From: Xenorhabdus anantnagensis
Lineage (GTDB): Bacteria; Pseudomonadota; Gammaproteobacteria; Enterobacterales; Enterobacteriaceae
Assembly: GCF_028598555.1 (NCBI RefSeq)
Contig: NZ_JAQRFN010000017.1
Span: forward strand, 25,198 to 89,197
Direction of reading: 5' to 3'
DNA: 64,000 nt
A program made the translations under genes and the position numbers. Under the pieces are notes generated by a model that was not told the origin of the DNA, searched no databases, and saw nothing but the letters and a program-made list of their open reading frames with translations. Below, one piece after another: positions 37,380-47,555 of this stretch. Within the stretch, counting starts at the first letter, position 1. Each line of letters begins with the position of its first letter.

Positions 37380-37658
37380 TTAATAACTCCCCATCAATCG
37401 ATCGATATTTGTCAGCTCAGGGATGAGAAAAACGTAATGCATGGAAACGGATTGCTCGAGAAAATCTGTTGATCCAAAGAGATGAGTACTTGAAGTGATA
37501 AGAATTTTTCTGGGGGGAACCTGTGTCTGAATCAGGATCACCACTGGATGTAATGCCGTATTCAAAAAAAAGTATTCAAAACGAAGAAAAAATGGCGGCG
37601 TTTCAAGTGACTGCTCAAACAGCCGCTCATTTCTCTTATAGGTAAAATAATGGAACAC
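37380..37658 (-). CDS. hypothetical 92-aa ORF downstream of the invasin gene
   Basis: A GTG-started frame 15 bp beyond the invasin lectin-domain stop. The product is aromatic-rich (FHYFTYKRNERLFE..PPFFLRFEYFFLNTALHP) with no recognised domain or ribosome site. It could be a small gene co-transcribed with the invasin or chance coding in AT-rich DNA. Confidence 0.25.
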   Translation of the reverse strand: MFHYFTYKRNERLFEQSLETPPFFLRFEYFFLNTALHPVVILIQTQVPPRKILITSSTHLFGSTDFLEQSVSMHYVFLIPELTNIDRLMGSY

Positions 37659-37672
37659 TCTATTCAGTACTG

Positions 37673-40600
37673 CTACTTACCACACGCAAATGCCGTCATC
37701 GCCCAGGCATTTCGCACCCACAGGTCTGTCTCTGCCCAAAACGCCCATTTTGCCTGATGTTCTGCTGAGCCTGAGCTGGCTGCCAGATAATCCGTGGATG
37801 TCACATAAAATTCCCGCGCCCAACCATCATAAAGATAAAAATTACCCCACTCCTTATAGAATTGTTCGAGTGCATATTTGGAGGCAATCCGGCTGCCGAG
37901 TGATTGACAAATCTGTTTTGCATTCGAGTAAAAATCTTCCGTCAGGCCGGAGCGCTCAAACCAGGTGTGAACCGTCAAGGTCAGTGCGATCTGTTGCCCG
38001 GTCTCATCAGTACCGGTGAATCTTACTCCGTCAGGATTTTGAGGTGTCCGAGATCCTTATACCACTACAAATCGCTCTGCCAGCTTACCCGGCCTGTATT
38101 GTCTGCTGTGATAAGGCGGAATTTCGCACCACGCCAAAGTACGGAAGGCCCTCTGGTGCCAAAGGATTTCTGGTTAACATTACCGCCCTCACTGTCAACG
38201 GCAACGGTATCAACAAGGCGTAACGGTGTGATAAATTCCACAACCGGAGACACCATCTGCTGCTCATCCATCTGAGCCGTTACCGAAACCCGGCCTGCAT
38301 GGTGACTGATAAAGGTGGCGGTCGCTTTCCCCTGACTGTCTGTCCGGGCATCGGCAAAAATCATTTCACTCAAATTCCCCGACCAATCAACGGATTTATC
38401 AGGTACGCCCTGACCATGAATATCTGTCACGGTGACCGTAAAGGTCACCCGGGCTTTGCCATCCGCAGCCGCACGAGTTTTATTGACCCGGATTTTTGAT
38501 GAGAGTACTTCATCAAATGTGACAACAGGGGCGGTCACTTTATGATCGCCGGCCTGGATCTGAACCTGGTGATCCCCTGCAAATGTACTGCTCAGCTGAA
38601 CCTGCACTTGTCCCTGATGGTCAGTTTGTGTCCGTTCTGAGGACAACACGCCGTGATCCGTTTGCCAAATCACTGACTGATTTTCCACGGGGGATCCCAG
38701 TAAGTCTTTCACCATAGCCGTCAGCACAACCGCATCCTGCCCGTCACCTTTGGCCCGGACTTTGTCCACCGTGATCGCGGGTTTCAACCTACGTTCAAAC
38801 ATCACCGGAGCAGCATCAAGTGTTTTTCCTGACACTTCCGCACTCACTGTTACCCTCCCGGCGGTGCGGCTGACTAACCGGGCTGTAGCCTCCCCCTGGC
38901 TGTTTGTCTGCTCCTGTTTATCCAGCAGTTGCCCATTATCCGCTGACCATTGCACTTTGCTGTGGGCAACGGGTTGCTCCGCTGCATTGCGCACGTTCAC
39001 TGTATAAAGGATGCTGTCCTGACCATCAGCAATCGCGGTTTGTTTATCCGCCTGAAGCGTGTGCGTCAGCGAGGCGATAAAGGTAACCGGTGAAGACACC
39101 ACCGTTTCGCTGCCAACCGCCACCGTCACTTCTGCATTTCCTGATACCCGGCTGGTTAAACAGGCGGAGGCCTGCCCTTTCATATCAGTCATTAATGAAA
39201 ATGAGGAGAACTGACCGAGATTAGTTTGCCAGCCAATCGCCTGATTCGCTACGGGTTGACCGTCGGCATTTTTAACCGTGACACTCAGGGACGCCCTGGC
39301 TTTTCCATCCGCCTTAACACTGTGCTTATCAACGGTGATCTCGGGTATCAGCACCGCATCAAACTGTACCGAAGGCGCCATGGTAACGTGCTCATCGACA
39401 GCAACACGTACAGTGTGCAGCCCCGGCTGACGGCTGCGCAACACAACCGCAGCCTGCCCCTGCGCATCCGTGTTCTGCCGGGTTTGGGATAATTCGCCTT
39501 TATCACCTGACCAGATAACAGCCTGATTGGAAATGGGAGCGCCTTCCTGATCGGTAACAAGGACGGTATAGATCACACTGTCATGACCATTAGCGTTGGC
39601 CTGCGTTTTATTCGCGGTGACCTTTAACTGTTTTTCAGTCGGCAAACTCACTATCATGATTTCTGCCCGGCTGGAGCGGTTACCCCGGCTGTCGATGGCG
39701 ATCCCCGAAAGCCGGACGGGGTTTTTCGTGGTTTTCGGCAACCGTAACGTCACTTTATCTGGTTGCTGATAAAGTATTTTTCCGCCTGTCTGCTGTAATT
39801 CACGGGTATCCAGCGCTAAACGTGCCGGTGGATATTGGGACTGGATAACCGGTACAAAGCTCACCTCCTTGCCTTCATAGCCTCTCATGGAGGCCGGAAA
39901 GGCCAGTGTTATCAGGATCTGCTTCTGATAATCCAGCACCATGTCACTGCGCCGGTTCACAAAATCCAACTGGCTGGATCTCAAGTTACGCAAGGGTGCG
40001 ACTGCGTTCGGATCAAGCTGTTGGCTGAACGGAACACCTAACTGATAATTGAGGTTCAGGGTAAAACGGTTCTCATCGGCACCTTGTTTACCCTGCCGAA
40101 AATCGGCGCCCAGTGTCACTAACGGCACAGGCGTGTAAGTCAGCCCGGCGGTGATGCTGTACGGGTTTTTCTGGCGTTCTGATTCACCGAATAATGCAAC
40201 CTCCTGCCCGTAATAGTGTTCAAACTGCAACTGCCCGCCCCAGTGAGGAAACGCAGGTAACCAGGCTTCTGCACGGATATCCCAGCCGTTTGCCGGTCTT
40301 GCATCAAAATCCGTGAGCCGGGAGGGTTTCCAGTGGGATAAACGCTGGTAAAGGTTGGCAGACAATTTAAAGCTATCGTGCCAGGCTTCCAGCCCGATGC
40401 TGTAACGATGATGTTGTTCCGGCCATAGCACATCCCAGAAGGCATTGGCCCCCCAGAGCCAGTTATCGGCCAGATAGCGATAGCCGAATCCGACTGCCGT
40501 TGTTGTCTGACCGTGGTGGGTTTTTACCCCTATCTGACTGAATGCAGTACCCGAAACCGGTTGATAAAAAGGCAGTAACCCATCAAATGAAATGTCTTTT

Positions 40601-40896
40601 AACGAAAAATGACTGTCGAAAGGGAGTGTGAGGCGGGCATTGCCGTATTGATTTAACCACGGTGTCAGTGTTGACGTCACCACCGACGATAGCTGCTGGG
40701 CGGCCATTGTCTTTGCCGCGTCGCCGGGTGATTGTGACTGCGTCAGTTGCCCCCATTGAGCGGTGATTTCAGCCAGCTTTTGTGCCTGTTGATCTTCTGG
40801 TGTGGCCTGACCGGAAAAACTGAGCGACAGGCTCAACAGGCTAATAATCGAAGATTTTACCCTGCTGAATCGAAGAGATTGGATTTTTTGCACCAC
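37673..40896 (-). pseudogene. intimin/invasin-like inverse autotransporter, split by an IS scar
   Basis: 38065-40896 encodes 943 residues: signal peptide ending SFSGQA, a periplasmic helical lead-in, an inverse-autotransporter beta-barrel (DGLLPFYQ..FSQIGV, GFGYRYLADNWLWGANAFWDV, GWDIRAEAWLP, SITAGLTYTPVPLV, up to ~300), then about five Ig-like Big_1 repeats (VTANKTQANANGHDSVIYTV, ITVDKHSVKADGKA, and so on). After VSWQSD a ~31-bp IS end introduces TAG at 38067. Past the scar the native frame resumes (NPDGVRFTGTDETGQQIALTLTVHTWFE) and ends with a C-type-lectin-like domain (QICQSLGSRIASKYALEQFY..WAMTAFACGK, stop at 37673). The truncated adhesin would be exported but lack its binding tip. The start is GTG at 40896. 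Confidence 0.85.
38037..38067 (-). mobile_element. IS3-type terminal remnant inside the invasin gene
   Basis: The minus strand reads TAGTGGTATAAGGATCTCGG and onward for 31 bp, identical to the left end of the IS remnant in vgrG (28776 onward). Nothing else of the element remains, and the invasin coding sequence continues on the far side without obvious loss. Confidence 0.8.
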
Positions 40897-40901
40897 AGAT
40901 T

Positions 40902-40934
40902 GTTACCCTTTTCATTAATGATGAAAGGGGTAAC
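40902..40934 (-). promoter_or_regulatory. hairpin sequestering the invasin ribosome-binding site
   Basis: A 14-bp inverted repeat with one mismatch (GTTACCCTTTTCAT at 40902-40915, ATGAAAGGGGTAAC at 40921-40934, 5-nt loop) lies just upstream of the invasin GTG. On the mRNA the 3' arm contains AAAAGGG, the only good Shine-Dalgarno, 9 nt before the start. Folding would hide it, which is the layout of a translational switch or RNA thermometer; the function is inferred. Confidence 0.6.
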
Positions 40935-41208
40935 ATGCAGAAAAAGTACTTTAAATACTGTGCTTAATTCTTTTTCCGAAAGGGAAAATTTAACTATTTA
41001 TATGTCCACTCAATATAAACAAGCATTTTAATATTTATTTCAAGGTGCTACGAACAATTAAATATCCAGGACGTGTTTTAGGCGTATTTACATAAGCAAC
41101 TCAAGTTGCATCCTACAAAACAAAAATAGTTTGTAACTTGAAATGAGATGGGTATATACATAACCAATACCGTTAATGCAAACCTACTTTTTAGGGAGAA
41201 AACTTCAA

Positions 41209-41730
41209 ATGCCCTTGACACAAAGAGTCCATCTTATAGACATTTATCCGGATGCTCATATGTACATTTCATCAACCTTTCATGATGGATACGTAATAAA
41301 TGAATTTACAATTGCTTGTCATGGATTAGCTGTTTTTAATGGGAGGCCGGAATGTCTTGCAATAAACAATCAACTCTGGACTTACGACATCGTGGCCAGA
41401 TACATTCAGTCAAACACAACGGTTGAGCCATTGCACAGAATCCATATTCTTGCTTGCAATTCAGCGAATTATGATAGTGCCTCTCTCGCAGCAAAAGTGT
41501 CAGCAATAATACGAAATACTGAAGTTAAAGGCTATGTAGGTTCAGCTTATATAAATTTCAGGCATAACGATATTTATCAGTATTATTATCTAAATAATGG
41601 GAGTAACAGAGCTTCTGTCGAGCGCTATCTTGAACGCGTTGGAAATAATCGGGTTCACACCAATAATGTTCCTAACTATTACTGCAAAGTATTCAAAAAT
41701 GGCATTATGGAAAGACTAAGTTACTTATGA
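41209..41730 (+). CDS. small putative caspase-like/C80-type cysteine protease
   Basis: A 173-aa protein; start at 41209 chosen for GGGAG 11 nt upstream. The pattern of a conserved His after a hydrophobic strand (FTIACHGLAVFNG) and a Cys after a second strand (RIHILACNSANYDSASLAAK), followed by VKGYVGSAY, resembles the His/Cys dyad of clan CD peptidases such as the C80 self-processing domains of large toxins. No secretion signal and no toxin body are attached. It could be a free-standing effector or a toxin fragment. It lies alone between the invasin and traC, and is AT-rich. Confidence 0.55.
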   Translation: MPLTQRVHLIDIYPDAHMYISSTFHDGYVINEFTIACHGLAVFNGRPECLAINNQLWTYDIVARYIQSNTTVEPLHRIHILACNSANYDSASLAAKVSAIIRNTEVKGYVGSAYINFRHNDIYQYYYLNNGSNRASVERYLERVGNNRVHTNNVPNYYCKVFKNGIMERLSYL

Positions 41731-41770
41731 AATTGAAAAATATTATGTATAGGATCTACAACCCTATTAT

Positions 41771-41790
41771 CCCCCTTAATGACGAGGGGG
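41771..41790 (+). terminator. GC hairpin between protease gene and traC
   Basis: CCCCCT (41771-41776) pairs with AGGGGG (41785-41790), 8-nt loop, 40 bp past the protease stop and 47 bp before the convergent traC end. It is probably a terminator for one or both genes, though the T-run is poor. Confidence 0.45.
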
Positions 41791-41836
41791 AAGTGCTTCT
41801 TTCTGTCTCCTTCCAGAATTGATATTAAGCCTGGAT

Positions 41837-44575
41837 TCAATAAACTGCTTTCAATCCCCGAACTACATCCATCCGCCTTGCCACCAAAACCGCCGCTTCC
41901 AGTTCACTGCACTGGTATTCCCGCATTAACGCCCGCCGTTCGGCTTTTTCTTCTTTTTCCGTCATGCCCAGTGCCAGATAGAGGCTCGGCGGCACGACCC
42001 TAAATAAGGCTTCGATTTTTTTCGCCAGCACCACCCCTTCGGTATAACAGCGGGGGAGTTTACCGGCAGAGAGCAACACCGCTTTTTGTTCTTCCGTCAG
42101 TTTTTTAAACCGGGCGATTTGTTCCACTTCATTCGGGGGCATCGTGAGACACAACCACCATTCCGCCATATTCAGCATTTTCTCAGCGGTATCCGGGTAG
42201 TCAGCGAGGTTTTGTGTCGCCAGCCACAACCAGGCACCCAGTTTACGCCACATTTTCACCACTTTGGTCATGTAGGGGGAGAGCAGCGGATTGGTAGTGG
42301 TGATATGGCCTTCGTCAATCACCAGTATCAATTCTCTGTCCTGATACTGGTCGCGTTCGGCCAGGTAATTGACTTTATTAATCAGTGACACCATCGCCAG
42401 TGCCATCTGCGCCGAGTAGTTTTCACGGGCCAGCGTACCCAGATCAATTAACGTCACATCCACTTCCGGCCACGGTGTGCCGGGGCGGTTAAACAGTTCC
42501 CCCTCAAACCCCTGGGTAAACATCGACATGGCGCCGGCCATTTCATCCGCCCGTGCCCGGCGATGTGCCGTGATTAACGGCTGACCATGCTCGTCCTGCT
42601 GATGATTACGGGCGATGGCATACAGCGCATTCTGTAAATCTGAGGCGAGCATCTGCCGTTGTTCTTTATGACTGGTATGAGCCGCCATCATAATCGCTTC
42701 ACGGATCAAACCGCGATCTGAGCGGGTCAGGCGCTCTTCCTCTCTTTTCTCACCGCCGGTGATCATCAGCCGGGCCGCAATTTCCATCTCGCCCAGAATA
42801 TCGCGCTGCTCATCATTTTCGTCTTCTTGCGATTCATCAGGAATGTTCTGCCATTGATTGGGGCTGAGTTGCAGCAACTGATGGGCATCGGCAAACAGTG
42901 CCAGACTGACGCCACAGCCCGGTCTGATACCGATTTTATTGACCGTCAATCCCAGACTGGCGTAGTAATCGGCCAGTAAACCAAAGCTGTTTCCCGCTTC
43001 GACAATAAACAAGCGCGGCCGGTGGATAGCCATCAGTTGCACCAGCGAGGCACACAGGGTGGCGGATTTGCCTGCGCCGGTCGGGCCAAACAGCAATAAG
43101 TGGGCATTCTGGGTGCGATCCTGTTTATTCATCGGATCGAAGGTCAGCGGTGCACCACCGCGATTAAAGAAGCTGAACCCCGGCTGCCCGGTGCCGGTTG
43201 AACGGCCTGTCACCGGCAATAATCCGGCCAGATGCTGAACCCACATCAGGCGGCTGTACCAGTGTCTTTTATCTTTCTGCGGATTAAAACACATCGGCAA
43301 CGCCCGTAAATAGGTATTCAGCGGGGACACACTGAATTCCGGTCGCACAGGCTGTAATCCAGCACTCAGCAGGGTTGACGATAACTGATGCACCCGATGG
43401 TTCAGGTCAGTGACATCGTTGCCGCGCACCAGAAAGGCCAGCGCACTGCGGTACAGTTTATGGCGTCACCCCAGTAATTCCTTCACTTCCTGTACATCCT
43501 GGCGAACGCGCAGTGATTCGGTATTTTCCCCTACCGCATTTTTTGCCAGCCGGGTCAGGCTCTCTTCCAACGTATCCTGCGCCTGTGCCACGATGGTCAA
43601 AGAAACCATGGTGCCTGCCGGCATCATATCCATCAGGGCATTGATATGATCCCCCCGTTTTACTTCCCCTGTCAGGGTGCCCGGCTCAGGCGGACGGCGC
43701 AGACGTTCAACCGGCACCGCTTTATGCGGCAGGCCGTCAAACCACCAGACACCGTTTTCGGGATCAGATAGCGGCGGGGTAAACCACAGGCTTTCGGCAA
43801 AGTCATTGTTAACCGGGAGATCGGGCGGTATGGGCGTTTCATAACTCACCGTACGGTAGAAATCGGCTTTTGTCATGCCCCAGTCCGGGGCCGGATTAAA
43901 ATGACGCAGCAACCAGCTGTGGATCTGCCCGCCATCTTGCTGGATCGCCACAATACCCGCCGATGCCAGTGATGATACCAGTCGTTCACAGACCTGATTG
44001 AGTGCCGTGACGGATGACAAGAGATGATTGTCAGCACGGGATTTGTGGCCAGAGGGGTGCCAGCGGTAAATCACCATACGCGTCTGACGTTGCTGACCTC
44101 GCCAGGGTTGCCCGGTAATCAGAGAGTCCTGAAATATCCCGTCAGGTTGAGCAATCCCCTTCAGGTGGCGTTCCGATTCAGCCAGAAAGGTGTCTGTAAA
44201 GGCAGTGCCCTGCGCCCACGGTTTCACATAGTCCCGTAATGTATTGAGATAACTGGCCGGCTCATCTTCATCCTGACAAAAAAACTGCACCACCCACGGT
44301 GAAATATCGTCTTCTTCCAGACTGTCCTGAATCGCATCTTCCAGCTGATCGCGGATTTCAATCAGCCGCTCAAGGGGGCGCCCTTCTGTGGCGACCGCTT
44401 CAATCCGGTAGACCGCGCCGACGGAAACCCCGTCATCCAGTAACAGGCATTGCCCGTCTTCCAGATATTCCACCCAGGGCAGATAGTCAATGATGGAGGG
44501 ATTGGCCCGGTAAATCGCGGCTTCATCGGCTTCACGCAGCCTGCCGGGGCGATGCAGCGGTTTTGGGGGTTCCAT
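41837..44575 (-). pseudogene. traC: TraC/VirB4-type conjugative ATPase (PFL_4706 family), split by in-frame TGA
   Basis: Two pieces lie in the same frame: 43466-44575 (369 aa) ends RVRQDVQEVKELLG at a TGA (43468-43466), and twelve codons later the frame continues as the 530-codon ORF 41837-43429. Read through, it makes a ~912-aa VirB4-like ATPase (TIGR03744) that powers pilus assembly at the inner membrane. The second part holds Walker A GPTGAGKSATL, Walker B LILVIDEGH and a conserved MWRKLGAWLWLATQNLADYP segment. A single base change explains the stop; everything else is well preserved. The start overlaps the TIGR03751 stop. Without suppression, both halves would be inactive. Confidence 0.85.
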
Positions 44576-44976
44576 TACAGGGCCTCCGTGCGTTCACCCG
44601 GCAGGGCGTACTGCACCTGCTGATAAAACGGGAACACGGTACTGTAGCCCGGTATCGGCGTATTGCCGGCGGCCAGATGCGGGAAGACATACATCACCAT
44701 ATCGGGATTGGGGAGACGGGGAAACTGCCGGCTGATTTCCTGCGCCGCCGAACGGCTATAATGGTCAGGCTCTTCCCGCGCCCGTCGCCGTTCGGTTCCG
44801 GTCAACGTTCTGCGCAATGCGGCTCTTGCCTGCACAGCAGTGTGACCGGCTTTATTGCCCTGCCACATCGCCAGCACAGTCTGTTCTCCGGCTGGGAGCA
44901 ACGTGTCTTTTGAGGTTGAACAGCCTGCCATTAGCCCCGTCAGACCTAACACGATAGCGTAGGTTATTTTTCGCAT
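44575..44976 (-). CDS. ICE conjugation lipoprotein, TIGR03751 family
   Basis: A 133-aa lipoprotein: MRKITYAIVLGLTGLMAGCS gives a lipobox (L-M-A-G-C). The mature part contains VLAMWQGNKAGHTAVQARAALRRTLTG and NPDMVMYVFPHLA, typical of this T4SS lipoprotein (VirB7-like role, anchoring the core complex at the outer membrane). It overlaps both neighbours at stop/start junctions, and GGAGGCTCAGGG precedes the ATG. Confidence 0.8.
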   Translation of the reverse strand: MRKITYAIVLGLTGLMAGCSTSKDTLLPAGEQTVLAMWQGNKAGHTAVQARAALRRTLTGTERRRAREEPDHYSRSAAQEISRQFPRLPNPDMVMYVFPHLAAGNTPIPGYSTVFPFYQQVQYALPGERTEAL

Positions 44977-45320
44977 CCCTGAGCCTCCATGCTACTAATA
45001 ATGATAAAAGTGGCAAATTCCGGGTGTACCGCCAGTTCCGATAAGGTAAAGGGCAGACGTTCCCACTGTTCAGGTGCAGGCTCTGCGTGACGTTCCACTA
45101 CCGCCTGCCACTGGATTTCGGTCAGACGAAAGACGATAAAATCACCGTCATTCAGCAGTCGGCATTCATTGCCGCTGGAGAGATACAATTGACTGCCTTT
45201 AGTACGGACGTGTCGCCAGTCAAGCTGAACCGATGTCGGTTCAGTATGTGGCGTTATACTGATTTGCAGGCAATAAGGCTGGCTGGCACAAAACAGCCAT
45301 TGAGAAGAAGTTGTTTCCAT
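44964..45320 (-). CDS. hypothetical protein in the ICE T4SS operon
   Basis: A 118-aa soluble protein without signal peptide or known motif. The TAATG junction with the TIGR03752 gene and the 13-bp overlap with the TIGR03751 gene show that it belongs to the operon. Its beta-rich pattern (LQISITPHTEP, RLLNDGDFIVFRLTEIQWQAV) suggests a small all-beta domain. The function is unknown. Confidence 0.65.
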   Translation of the reverse strand: METTSSQWLFCASQPYCLQISITPHTEPTSVQLDWRHVRTKGSQLYLSSGNECRLLNDGDFIVFRLTEIQWQAVVERHAEPAPEQWERLPFTLSELAVHPEFATFIIISSMEAQGCEK

Positions 45321-46732
45321 TAATCTAAGGCTTCCTGAGTGACAGATTGGGTAGGTTCACTAAAACCGTAACGCACCTTACGGCCTGCCGTTTCATAATC
45401 AATCGCCAGACTTTGTGTGATATGCACCACTAACTTAGCGCCGGGCGGGACGTAAACTGCATCGAACGTCTGGCTGTAACGCTGCTTGAGCCATTCGCTC
45501 ATCTCATTCATGCCCCCTGACAGAGCTTTGCCGAGTGCCGCCTGTCCGGCATTGCCGGTTAACGCTGACGTGATGCTGCCAGTGCCGTTGGTTTGTGAAG
45601 TTCGCTGGCTTTCGTTCAGCGCATCGCCAGCGGAATTCATAGCGGACAAGGCAAATAGTGTCGGCAGATAGGTACTGGCGTTGGATTTGCGCTCACCGCT
45701 GATACAGGGAATGCCGTTTTCATCGGACAGCCAGCCGATTCCCTGCTGATTCTGCCCGCTGCCCGGCAAAGTGCGCACGGTGCCATCCTGAAAAACAAAG
45801 GTGATGGAACTGACCTGACCGCGCACGCAGGACAGTGTCCAGTCACCACTGGCGGAACCCGACACCACCGCACCTTCCACCTCCGGCAGTTCGATACCGT
45901 TAGCCGTCAGGTTGTCTTTGCCGATAAGAATTTTGAACGGATACGGGTCAGTGACCGTACCATTGACAGGAACGCGGCCTAACAACGCAGTCATCGCCTG
46001 ACTGCCCACTAACGTGGCATTTTCCGGCAGGGTATAGACCGGTTTTTCGTTTTCTTCCTTCAGCGAGGAATTTTGGGGTGTATTTTGCCCCGTTGTCGGT
46101 TGTTCACTTAAAAAAGAAGTCGGAAATTGTGCCGTGGTTTTTCCATTACCCATAGCTTGCATATCTGAAGACTTTTCATCAGCAGGTGTCACCCAGATGA
46201 GTTCATCCTGCCCTCTGGCTGGCTGGGCAGAATACGGACTACCGGCCAGTCCCAACCCTAGCGGCATCTGATTATCCTGAGAAGGCAAAGGCGTTGAATT
46301 TAATCGTTCCGTCAGCAAATCAATCTGTGCCAGTAATCCCTGCTGCTCATCCTGCAACGTACGCTGACGCTGTTCATCGTCCTGACGAATAGCCGCAACC
46401 ACTGCATCGATTTGGCCGGCAACATCCTGATTCTGACTTTTTAACTGGTTATTTTCTTTTAAAATATCGGCATTCTGCTGGCTTAAACGTTTCTGCTCTG
46501 CGCGCACTTTATTGAGGGCGCCTATCAGGGTACGCAGGGTATCTTCCGGCGTATCGCCCCCGACACCCAACGCCTGCAACTCTTCCGGTGACAGCGTGGC
46601 CAGCACATTATTCGTTGTTGTGCCGGGCGCGGCACTTTCCGTTGAACGGCAACTTTTGATGCCAATAACCCCGCCGATAAGCAATACCACCGGCACCAGT
46701 ATTTTCACCAACGCATTAGACTTAACTTCCAT
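45320..46732 (-). CDS. ICE conjugation protein, TIGR03752 family (TraB/VirB10-like)
   Basis: A 470-aa inner-membrane-anchored protein: one N-terminal membrane helix (ALVKILVPVVLLIGGVIGI), LSPEELQALGVGGDTPEDTLRTL, a coiled coil at ~65-140, a Pro/Gln-rich linker, then a C-terminal beta-barrel-like domain (DPYPFKILIGKDNLTANGIE; GIPCISGERKSNASTYLP; VYVPPGAKLVVHITQ). This is the layout of VirB10-type proteins that span the periplasm. GGAGGCCGCC precedes the ATG, which overlaps the upstream stop. Confidence 0.82.
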   Translation of the reverse strand: MEVKSNALVKILVPVVLLIGGVIGIKSCRSTESAAPGTTTNNVLATLSPEELQALGVGGDTPEDTLRTLIGALNKVRAEQKRLSQQNADILKENNQLKSQNQDVAGQIDAVVAAIRQDDEQRQRTLQDEQQGLLAQIDLLTERLNSTPLPSQDNQMPLGLGLAGSPYSAQPARGQDELIWVTPADEKSSDMQAMGNGKTTAQFPTSFLSEQPTTGQNTPQNSSLKEENEKPVYTLPENATLVGSQAMTALLGRVPVNGTVTDPYPFKILIGKDNLTANGIELPEVEGAVVSGSASGDWTLSCVRGQVSSITFVFQDGTVRTLPGSGQNQQGIGWLSDENGIPCISGERKSNASTYLPTLFALSAMNSAGDALNESQRTSQTNGTGSITSALTGNAGQAALGKALSGGMNEMSEWLKQRYSQTFDAVYVPPGAKLVVHITQSLAIDYETAGRKVRYGFSEPTQSVTQEALD

Positions 46733-47555
46733 GGCGGCCTCCCGGTTTCACCGATGCCGGCTCAGGGATAAAGGTATTATCCGGCTGCCCTTTTGTGACC
46801 AGGTACAATACCGTCGTATCCTCCGGCGTCCCCGTTTCAGCCAGCCAGCGATGCTGGAACGTGGCCGCGACAAACTGCCCCTGTAATTCTCGCGGGTCGA
46901 GGGTGATTTTTCGTTGGGTGGGATTGTGCAGTTTCAGTGCTACCACAGTGTAATGGTGCAGTCTCCAGCCGGCCAGCGGGGTAATTTCAATCGGCTCTGA
47001 CGGGTAAAGTGTCGTGATAAACTCAGGTAAATGCAGATTCACCGGCTGGATGCCTGTCACCGGCTCGACGGTACGTAATGGGGCATACAGTTGCTGCGCG
47101 GCATAGCGGGTTAAGGTCACCGGAATGGGCGCAGATAATTGGGGTTTACTCTGGTGTTGTGATTTTTCGGTTGAATCAGGTTGTTTTTCATTCGGGTAAA
47201 TAATACGCACGGGTTCCGTTGCGCCCGTTTTACTCGCGGTGATATCCAGTAAAATGATTTCGCCATTTTCGCTGTCCTGCAATTGCAGGCGGGTTGGCGG
47301 GAAAGCAATGTGGGCTTTCAGGTACGCCGCCCCGCCGGCGCTCTGTACCCGCAATTTATCACTGAGTGACGGCGGCAAACCAATGCGAACATTTCGCTCA
47401 GCAAAAATAATCCGTTCCTGCCCGACCTTGAGCGAGAGGGATAAGGGAATACGTTCCCATTTCATCAGTTCATCGGCCTTAGCGCCGACGCAAAACAGCA
47501 ACATGCAGGCCAAACCCAGCCAAACACGGCGACAGCCAAGTGGATATCCTTTCAT
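46722..47555 (-). CDS. ICE conjugation protein, TIGR03749 family (TraK/VirB9-like)
   Basis: A 277-aa exported protein; the start at 47555 overlaps the upstream stop (ATGA). Signal peptide MKGYPLGCRRVWLGLACMLL ending VGAKA. The mature part is beta-rich (LMKWERIPLSLSLKVGQERI; VALKLHNPTQRKITLDPRELQGQF), the family associated with the outer-membrane core complex. It is normally paired with TIGR03746 and TIGR03752, as here. Confidence 0.8.
   Translation of the reverse strand: MKGYPLGCRRVWLGLACMLLFCVGAKADELMKWERIPLSLSLKVGQERIIFAERNVRIGLPPSLSDKLRVQSAGGAAYLKAHIAFPPTRLQLQDSENGEIILLDITASKTGATEPVRIIYPNEKQPDSTEKSQHQSKPQLSAPIPVTLTRYAAQQLYAPLRTVEPVTGIQPVNLHLPEFITTLYPSEPIEITPLAGWRLHHYTVVALKLHNPTQRKITLDPRELQGQFVAATFQHRWLAETGTPEDTTVLYLVTKGQPDNTFIPEPASVKPGGRHGS

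Noticed and set aside
28776..38067. A 9.3-kb composite transposon bounded by the two inverted IS ends
   Set aside because: Both vgrG halves flank the left end and both invasin halves flank the right end, so each IS end is a separate insertion scar and not the border of one mobile unit.
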